Shown one piece after another: positions 6,690 to 11,760 of a stretch of 11,760 bases of DNA (its first letter is position 1; every line of letters starts with the position of its first letter). The notes beneath the pieces were generated by a model, which was not told where the DNA came from, did not search any database, and saw only the letters and a list, made by a program, of their open reading frames with translations. The translations under genes were made by a program, and so were the position numbers. Location of the stretch: contig DIEQ01000049.1 in assembly GCA_002418705.1 (NCBI GenBank), forward strand, positions 1 through 11,760, written 5' to 3'. This DNA comes from Mageeibacillus sp. UBA5770 (GTDB taxonomy: Bacteria > Bacillota_A > Clostridia > Saccharofermentanales > Saccharofermentanaceae).

Positions 6690-8765
6690 ATGCGTCTGAC
6701 ATCTCTGACAGACAGGCAACTGAATATCCTGCGTCAGCTTGCCGATGCAGACGACTACCTGACCTTTTCCGGAATCGCAAGGAATCTGGATGTCAGTGCA
6801 AGGACAATAATCCGGGAGCTTGAAGACTGTGAAGAATACCTGACAACAATCGATGCCGCCATTGAGAAGCGCTCGGGCCTTGGAATCCGGCTGCAGGCCA
6901 GTCCGGAAGTACTGGGGAAGCTGAAATCTCTCCTTGACAGCGATGTGGCCATACCTGTTTACGGAACCCCTGACAGACAGCTTTTCCTTCGCCAGAACCT
7001 GCTTATCCAGGAAGAACCGATCAAGTTATTCGCACTCAGCCGGCAGCTTAATGTTGCCAAAAGTACCATCAGCAATGATCTGGACAGACTTGAAGACTGG
7101 TTTGGCAGTCTCGGCCTCACCCTGGTGAGAAAGCCCGGCCTCGGGGTATACCTTGAAGGTTCGGAGTCCGACCGCCGCCGAGCCATGTCATCCATTCTTC
7201 ATGAGGTATGGGACGAGAATTCCCTGATTGAGCTGATGCTCAGTTCAAGGGACAACGCACAGCACCGGAAGCTCCGGACCCTTTTACAGCTTAAAGCCAA
7301 CGACATTGATGCTCTTCAGCAATTAATACAGGTTGTCGAGATCTGGGAAAAACAGCACCAGCTGCCTCATATTGAGCGGTCATTCCTGTCACTGGTACTG
7401 ACTTTGGTCGTTCTCATACAGCGTACATATCATCCTTATCTTGAAATCAGGGAACCAACGCATTTTTCCAGACAGATCCTTCAGCTGGCCGACAGTCTGA
7501 TCAGCGACACCGAATCTGCAATCAAACGCAGGATTCCGGATGTCGAGATGTATTACATCGCAGAGCAGCTGTCCGTCTTATATCCGGATATTCCGGTTTA
7601 TTCGAATTCGATTATTCCTTCGGACCCGGTTATTGACCACAAGATCCTGGCCAGGCAGATTATCAGCCTGCTCCAGCGTGACACTGGTTACGCACTGATT
7701 GAAGAAGAATCTCTTGTCGAGGCACTTGCCAGGCATCTGCAGCCCGCCTTGCAGCGGCTGCAGCACCATGATGTTATTCATAATCCGCTTGAAAAAGAAA
7801 TCAGGGAGAATTACCCGCAGTGGTTTAGCCTTGCCCGGCGCTATGCCGTCCTGATTGAATCCGCGCTCAACCTGCCGGTGCCTGATTCAGAGGTTGCTTA
7901 CCTGACTCTGTATCTTGGTGCAGCCATGGAAAAAGCCGCCGCCCGCGCCTCACGCAAATATACAATAGCTGTCCTGTGTCCAATAGGAATGAGTTCTTCC
8001 GTTCTTCTGGCCAGCAGGGTAGAGGCGCTGTTCCCCAACATTTCGGTTGCTGCACTCATATCCCTGAGCGAAGCGCCGGAAATCATACAGCAGCAGAAGT
8101 TTGACTTGATCCTTTCAACCGCAGACATTACTCTTCCCGGCATTCCCGTTCTGACAGTCAGGCCCTTTTTCCCTGAGGCAGACCAGGAAAAGCTAAGGCA
8201 ATTCTTGAAGTCCCTGGCCCACCGTAAGCATATTGATCCAATAGAAACTTCCGAAAGTTATATCAGACAGCTCAGAAGGATGAACGAATTGATTGAAGGA
8301 CTGACCAGCCTGCTCAACAATTTTTTCTGTCTCTCCGCCAGGGGAGATTCACTTACCAAAGTAATAGAGTTTGCTGCCGAACAGGTGGATCCGGAACAGG
8401 TCGCCGCCATATCCCGCGAGATGGAAAGACGTGAATCATGGGGTCATGTCGTGGTTGCCGAATACAAGCTGGCGCTGCTGCATACCCGGACCGACCTGGT
8501 AACAAATCTGCACTTTGGTGTCATTCGGCTCGATAAACCTGTCGAAATTGATGGGTCAGCAGTTGATATCTGCCTTGTAATGGTTGCCCCCTATACAATC
8601 TCAGAGGAAAAACTGGAAATTATGCGGCTAATCAGCCAGTCCATTGTGGACGATGAAGCATTTGTCCCGGTTTTAAAGAATGAGAGCCCGCAAACCGTAT
8701 ACCAATATCTTGAAAATAAATTCAAAACCCACTTTCAGCTTAATGTTCAGGCAAAAGACTTTTAG
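6690..8765 (+). CDS. mtlR: MtlR-type transcriptional activator with HTH, PRD, EIIB- and EIIA-like domains
   Basis: This 691-residue regulator starts after GAGGGGGGAAGGG. Domain order is a first helix-turn-helix (about 5-60, SGIARNLDVSARTIIREL), a second, Mga-like helix-turn-helix (about 98-175, ALSRQLNVAKSTISNDLDRL), PRD1 (about 190-300), PRD2 (about 310-415), a GatB-like EIIB domain (about 424-510) with Cys430 in VLCPIGMSSS, and an EIIA-like domain (about 545-685) with His598 in LALLHTRTD. Length and layout match B. subtilis MtlR (694 residues, recalled), whose PRD2, EIIB and EIIA sites tie promoter activity to PTS phosphorylation. PRD2 keeps one conserved His (His349, LARHLQPAL), but the second is Tyr408 (LTLYLGAAME instead of an HFGA-type motif). 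PRD1 also lacks the usual His in LVLTLVVLIQR. It lies between the transporter and EIIA genes, the classic mtlARF order, and probably controls the promoter near 5085. Confidence 0.92.
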   Translation: MRLTSLTDRQLNILRQLADADDYLTFSGIARNLDVSARTIIRELEDCEEYLTTIDAAIEKRSGLGIRLQASPEVLGKLKSLLDSDVAIPVYGTPDRQLFLRQNLLIQEEPIKLFALSRQLNVAKSTISNDLDRLEDWFGSLGLTLVRKPGLGVYLEGSESDRRRAMSSILHEVWDENSLIELMLSSRDNAQHRKLRTLLQLKANDIDALQQLIQVVEIWEKQHQLPHIERSFLSLVLTLVVLIQRTYHPYLEIREPTHFSRQILQLADSLISDTESAIKRRIPDVEMYYIAEQLSVLYPDIPVYSNSIIPSDPVIDHKILARQIISLLQRDTGYALIEEESLVEALARHLQPALQRLQHHDVIHNPLEKEIRENYPQWFSLARRYAVLIESALNLPVPDSEVAYLTLYLGAAMEKAAARASRKYTIAVLCPIGMSSSVLLASRVEALFPNISVAALISLSEAPEIIQQQKFDLILSTADITLPGIPVLTVRPFFPEADQEKLRQFLKSLAHRKHIDPIETSESYIRQLRRMNELIEGLTSLLNNFFCLSARGDSLTKVIEFAAEQVDPEQVAAISREMERRESWGHVVVAEYKLALLHTRTDLVTNLHFGVIRLDKPVEIDGSAVDICLVMVAPYTISEEKLEIMRLISQSIVDDEAFVPVLKNESPQTVYQYLENKFKTHFQLNVQAKDF

Positions 8766-8787
8766 TCTTAAAACAGGAGATGATAAT

Positions 8788-9237
8788 ATGAGCGATACTA
8801 CGAATAATCAGAAAATATTCTCACGGGAATCCATCCGGCTCGGCCTGCCGTCAACCGACAAATATACGGCAATCCGACAGACGGGGGATCTCCTGGTTGA
8901 GCAGGGCTCGGTAACACCGGCATATATTGACAGCATGATTGACCGTGAAAAAGAAGTCTCCATCTATATGGGTTCCGGTCTGGCCCTTCCGCACTGCACC
9001 AACGAAGGACGAGTCCACATTCTAAAGTCAGGACTTGTTGTCATGCAATATCCGGAAGGCATCGATTTCGGCGGGGAAAAGGCATACATTCTTGTCGGAA
9101 TTGCAGGAGCCGGTGATGATCACCTTGATATCCTCTCAAATGTCGCCACAACATTTATGGAATGCGGTGAAGATGTCCTGCATAAGCTATTCACCACTGA
9201 TGATGTCGAATTTGTTTACAACCTGATTGCCCCCTGA
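8788..9237 (+). CDS. mtlF: PTS EIIA component, mannitol/fructose family
   Basis: This 149-residue cytosolic protein passes phosphate from HPr to the EIIB domain of the transporter. The active-site His69 is in GSGLALPHCTNEGR, matching the LAIPHG-type motif of EIIA-Mtl, and HLDILSNVATTF is also typical. The frame is open from within mtlR (from 8680), but AGGAGA (8775-8780) with 7 bases of spacing selects the ATG at 8788 and gives the family's usual length. The gap to mtlR is 22 bases and that to the dehydrogenase gene is 17, so they are cotranscribed. Confidence 0.92.
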   Translation: MSDTTNNQKIFSRESIRLGLPSTDKYTAIRQTGDLLVEQGSVTPAYIDSMIDREKEVSIYMGSGLALPHCTNEGRVHILKSGLVVMQYPEGIDFGGEKAYILVGIAGAGDDHLDILSNVATTFMECGEDVLHKLFTTDDVEFVYNLIAP

Positions 9238-9254
9238 GAGAAAAGGAGACTCAT

Positions 9255-10523
9255 ATGATTACATCAGCCGTACGCCTTCATGGTGAGAATGACCTGCGCC
9301 TTGATCACTTCGAATTACCTCCGATTGCAGAGGATGAAATACTTGTCAGCATAATATCCGACAGCATCTGTATGTCATCTTATAAAGCTGCCATTCAGGG
9401 ATCCCGCCACAAGCGTGTTCCTGATGACATATCCGAACATCCCGTCATTATCGGGCACGAGTTTTCCGGTGAAATTGTCGAAGTAGGCGAAAAATGGAAA
9501 TCACAGTTCAAGCCCGGTGACCGATACGCAATCCAGCCTGCCCTCAATTACATGGGCAGCATGGATTCCCCCGGATACTCCTTCCGCTATTGCGGCGGTG
9601 CCGCTACATACTGCATTCTGCCACACCAGGTAATGGAACTTGGATGCCTTCTGCCGTATGACGGTGACGGATTTTTTCTTGCATCACTCGCTGAGCCGAT
9701 GAGCTGCATTATCGGAGCCTTTCACGCCAGTTTCCATACGCAGGCCGGAATTTACCAGCACAATATGGGCATAAAACCGGGCGGACGCATGGCAATACTT
9801 GCAGGTGCCGGACCTATGGGACTCGGAGCCGTTGATTATGCCATGCACGGCGGCATCAAGCCTTCACAGCTGATTGTTACCGACATCAGTGATGAGCGTC
9901 TCGAACGTGCCAGAAGTCTTTTCCCGGCTGAAAAAGCGGCAGGGGAGGCCATTGATCTCCGCTTCATCAATACTGCCGCCATGGCAGATCCTGCTGCGGA
10001 ACTTATCGCACTTACCGGAGGCAGCGGCTATGATGACGTGCTTGCTTTTGCACCTGTCAGGGCTGTCTGCGAGCTGGCCGATCAGATTCTTGGCCATGAC
10101 GGCTGCCTGAATTTTTTCGCGGGCCCGGTAGACACAAAGTTCTCGGCTTCCCTGAATTATTACAATGTTCATTACAATGCAACACATGTTATCGGGACGA
10201 CCGGCGGAAACACGGACGATATGCGTGAATCGCTGGAGCTCAGCTCCGCTTTGATCATCAATCCCGCTGTAATGGTAACCCATATCGGCGGACTGGACTC
10301 CGCGTCTGAGGCAACCCTGCACCTGCCTCAGATTCCCGGAGGCAAGAAGCTGATTTATACGGGTATCTCCATGCCGCTGACTTCAATTGATGAATTCGCA
10401 GGCCTTGGCGAAGGCGATCCTCTTTTTGCAGAACTAAGCAGCATTTGTAACAGGCACAATGGTCTGTGGAATGCGGAAGCTGAAAAGTACCTGCTTGCAA
10501 ATGCAAGTCCGATTCTCGCCTGA
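9255..10523 (+). CDS. sorE: Zinc-type medium-chain dehydrogenase, L-sorbose-1-phosphate reductase family
   Basis: This 422-residue protein follows AAGGAG with 6 bases of spacing. The N-terminal catalytic domain carries probable zinc ligands Cys39 (DSICMSSYKAAIQG), His68 and Glu69 (IIGHEFSGE) and Glu147 (LAEPMSC). The Rossmann domain has GAGPMG (184-189) and Asp210 ending the second strand (LIVTDIS), which suggests NAD(H). The four-cysteine structural zinc lobe of many family members is absent. Stretches such as HDGCLNFFAGP, GTTGGNTDDM, PGGKKLIYTGI and HNGLWNAEAEKYLL are typical of SorE, which reduces L-sorbose-1-P to D-glucitol-6-P. It takes the place of mtlD at the end of an mtlARF operon, so it probably oxidises or reduces the phosphorylated product of that transporter. 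The exact substrate is not deducible from sequence. Confidence 0.85.
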   Translation: MITSAVRLHGENDLRLDHFELPPIAEDEILVSIISDSICMSSYKAAIQGSRHKRVPDDISEHPVIIGHEFSGEIVEVGEKWKSQFKPGDRYAIQPALNYMGSMDSPGYSFRYCGGAATYCILPHQVMELGCLLPYDGDGFFLASLAEPMSCIIGAFHASFHTQAGIYQHNMGIKPGGRMAILAGAGPMGLGAVDYAMHGGIKPSQLIVTDISDERLERARSLFPAEKAAGEAIDLRFINTAAMADPAAELIALTGGSGYDDVLAFAPVRAVCELADQILGHDGCLNFFAGPVDTKFSASLNYYNVHYNATHVIGTTGGNTDDMRESLELSSALIINPAVMVTHIGGLDSASEATLHLPQIPGGKKLIYTGISMPLTSIDEFAGLGEGDPLFAELSSICNRHNGLWNAEAEKYLLANASPILA

Positions 10524-10600
10524 TAACTGAATTTACTATTCCATGATTCAAACAGATATCTGCCGACACATCCCCGGCAGGTTCCCATAAATGCCGCGGT

Positions 10601-10650
10601 GAGCAGCTCCAAAATGAATTGTGAAATTCATGATGCAGCTGCTCTTCGTT
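10601..10650 (+). terminator. Long hairpin between convergent operons, probable terminator
   Basis: GAGCAGCT (10601-10608) pairs perfectly with AGCTGCTC (10637-10644), and inside it ATGAATT (10614-10620) pairs with AATTCAT (10625-10631) around a GTGA loop, with a 5x5 internal loop between the stems. The plus-strand tail TTCGTTT is only partly T-rich, and no T-run follows on the minus strand. It most likely ends the mtl/sorE transcript. A weaker CTGCCG/CGGCAG hairpin lies at 10560-10580. Confidence 0.6.
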
Positions 10651-10709
10651 TGTGGTCTATTGCAGCAGTCCCGTTATAGCAGCGCTTTTTGCTGTGTCAT
10701 AGCCGGGGA

Positions 10710-10961
10710 TCAGCCTTCAAAAAACTTGCTGAGCTTTCCGGCAGCATCTTCTTCGTCATCACCTGTGACTTCGATTGTGAGCGGTGTTCCGCACGGGGCG
10801 CCGAGGGACATGATACCGAGGATGCTTTTGGGATTCACATGTGAGGTACCTTTGATGAGTGCGATATTGCTTTTAATCAGCTGGCATATTTTTACTAATT
10901 CTGTGGCAGGACGGGCATGAAGCCCTTCTTTGAAGGGCACGGTTACTTGAATTGTCTGCAT
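10710..10961 (-). CDS. HPr-like PTS phosphocarrier downstream of a 1-phosphofructokinase gene
   Basis: This is an 83-residue HPr-family protein. His15 (KEGLHARPATEL) and Ser46 (VNPKSILGIMSLG) are at the standard positions counted from the ATG at 10961. The ribosome site AGGAGAG lies 6 bases upstream; a longer open frame extending to 11273 overlaps the kinase gene and is not used. It shares RPATEL, VNPKS and Cys57-Gly-Thr with the other HPr-like protein in the window, so the two may be paralogues. It lies 124 bases behind the kinase gene with no terminator visible between, and no ptsI follows. This resembles the fructose systems in which an HPr-like domain (FPr) is encoded beside fruK, but here it is a free-standing protein. 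It could also be the cell's general HPr placed away from ptsI. Confidence 0.87.
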   Translation of the reverse strand: MQTIQVTVPFKEGLHARPATELVKICQLIKSNIALIKGTSHVNPKSILGIMSLGAPCGTPLTIEVTGDDEEDAAGKLSKFFEG

Positions 10962-11085
10962 TTTTAACTCTCCTGTCTTTGCTGCGGCTGCGTTTTTCGA
11001 AAATATATTCAGCACCGACGGGATATGCAGTTGTTTTTTTGCATATTTTCCGGCAGCGATGGATAACAGATAAAGAGGATGGGAA
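10962..11085 (-). other. Spacer between the kinase and HPr genes
   Basis: The 124 bases hold the ribosome site of the HPr gene and an inverted repeat ATATGCA (11023-11029)/TGCATAT (11040-11046) with a 10-base loop. On the minus strand the repeat is not followed by a T-run, so it is not a clear terminator. No convincing promoter was found, which favours cotranscription. Confidence 0.45.
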
Positions 11086-11760
11086 TTATTCGATGATTGA
11101 GACTTTAACCATACCGGCAAGCTTTTCCACATCGGATTTTGCAAAAGCCTGTGTGCCTTCCTGACTGACGGCAAGTGCGCCGCAGGCTGTAGCCCAGCAA
11201 AGGGAGGTCTCGTTGCTGAAGCCTTGCTCGAGACCGTGAATGAATCCGGCCAGCATTGAATCGCCTGCTCCAACCGTGCCTTTTACATCGACCGGCAGGG
11301 GAGCGGCAAAGAGTGCCTGATCCTTAGTAACCAGGATGCTCCCGTCGCCGCCCATGGAGACAAGCACATAAGTAATATCATACTGGTGAATCAGTTCGAC
11401 GGCAGCATCGATGATTTCACGGCTGCTGCTTAGTGTTCGGCCAAGGGCGCTTTCCAGCTCGTGGATATTTGGCTTGATCAGGTATGGTTTCGACTGCAGG
11501 CCCTGCATAAGCAGGGTGCCATCGGCATCAAGGGCCGCCTTACAGCCTGCGGGAATCATACGGATCATTTCGCGGTAAGTAGATGCGGCAAGACCTTTTG
11601 GCACACTTCCGCTGAAAACAGCGAAGGAACTGCGAGTAGCATAAGCCTGGATCAGACGGTTGATTGCCTCAAATTCCTGTGCGCTGACGGTAAATCCTGC
11701 TTCGTTAATATCAGTGGTGGTATGTGTGTTGCTTTCCAGCAGCTTGGTATTAATTCGGGT
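11086..11760 (-). CDS. fruK: 1-phosphofructokinase-like PfkB-family kinase, 5' truncated by window edge
   Basis: The frame runs off the right edge; 224 residues plus the stop are visible, and the N-terminus with the start lies outside. Landmarks in order are RINTKLLES and TDINEAGFTVS (sugar-phosphate side), FSGSVPKGL, KPYLIKPNIHELE and GTVGAGDSMLAGF, with the catalytic Asp codon at 11260-11262, then ATACGALAV. This is the FruK/LacC branch of ribokinase-like kinases, which phosphorylate a ketose phosphate (fructose-1-P or tagatose-6-P) to a bisphosphate. The wording after the GAGD motif is closer to 1-phosphofructokinase. An internal Met at 11604 is not the start, because coding similarity continues upstream to 11760. 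The gene is followed by an HPr gene and converges on the sorE operon. Confidence 0.85.
   Translation of the reverse strand, partial: TRINTKLLESNTHTTTDINEAGFTVSAQEFEAINRLIQAYATRSSFAVFSGSVPKGLAASTYREMIRMIPAGCKAALDADGTLLMQGLQSKPYLIKPNIHELESALGRTLSSSREIIDAAVELIHQYDITYVLVSMGGDGSILVTKDQALFAAPLPVDVKGTVGAGDSMLAGFIHGLEQGFSNETSLCWATACGALAVSQEGTQAFAKSDVEKLAGMVKVSIIE

Noticed and set aside
8680..8787. N-terminal extension of the EIIA gene into mtlR
   Set aside because: It would be read in another frame of the mtlR end without a ribosome site; the ATG at 8788 has one and gives the family length.
10621..10920. Plus-strand open frame of 99 codons opposite the HPr gene
   Set aside because: It is antisense to a gene with clear HPr motifs and spans the hairpin region; no coding signal of its own.
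10962..11273. N-terminal extension of the minus-strand HPr overlapping the kinase gene
   Set aside because: HPr proteins are about 85 residues, and counting from 10961 places His15 and Ser46 exactly; the extension is a shadow of the kinase frame.
1..11760. tRNA, rRNA, CRISPR arrays, insertion sequences or phage genes
   Set aside because: No cloverleaf-like segment, regularly spaced repeats, transposase motifs or terminal inverted repeats were seen by eye; weak cases could be missed without a search.

Overview
The window looks like a Bacillota (Firmicutes) chromosome segment of moderate GC. Nearly every gene has a strong AGGAGG-type ribosome binding site 5-8 bases before the start. Promoters are of sigma-A type and terminators are hairpins followed by T-tracts. 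The content is PTS-based carbohydrate catabolism: two plus-strand sugar operons, a short AT-rich stress-type cassette between them, and a convergent minus-strand operon at the right edge. I cannot fix the genus; a host-associated Bacillota such as an Erysipelotrichia or Lactobacillales relative is only a guess.

Region 1 (1-3527) is the distal part of an L-ascorbate (ula-type) operon. It holds the end of an L-xylulose/L-ribulose-5-phosphate 3-epimerase, the 4-epimerase, an unrecognised beta-propeller-like protein, a stand-alone HPr-like phosphocarrier and the L-ascorbate-6-phosphate lactonase UlaG, and closes with a strong terminator. The transporter (UlaABC) and the decarboxylase (UlaD) would be expected upstream. 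The route would be L-ascorbate-6-P to 3-keto-L-gulonate-6-P to L-xylulose-5-P to L-ribulose-5-P to D-xylulose-5-P.

Region 2 (3528-4996) is an insulated three-gene cassette with its own perfect-consensus promoter and its own terminator. It encodes a YggT-like membrane protein with a Q/N-rich tail, a Phd/YefM-type antitoxin without a toxin, and a GlsB/YeaQ/YmgE-type small membrane protein.

Region 3 (4997-10650) has the classic mtlA-mtlR-mtlF order: an EIICB transporter of the mannitol family, a PRD/EIIB/EIIA regulator and a separate EIIA. Where mtlD would be expected, the operon ends in a zinc-type dehydrogenase of the L-sorbose-1-phosphate reductase (SorE) family. The substrate is therefore probably not mannitol and may be another hexitol or a ketose such as L-sorbose.

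Region 4 (10710-11760, minus strand) has the end of a 1-phosphofructokinase-type PfkB kinase followed by a second stand-alone HPr. Both HPr-like proteins keep His15 and Ser46, so two separate sugar operons here each carry an HPr of their own. The best candidates for something undescribed are the propeller protein in the ascorbate operon, the mtlARF-sorE hybrid operon and the orphan antitoxin cassette.
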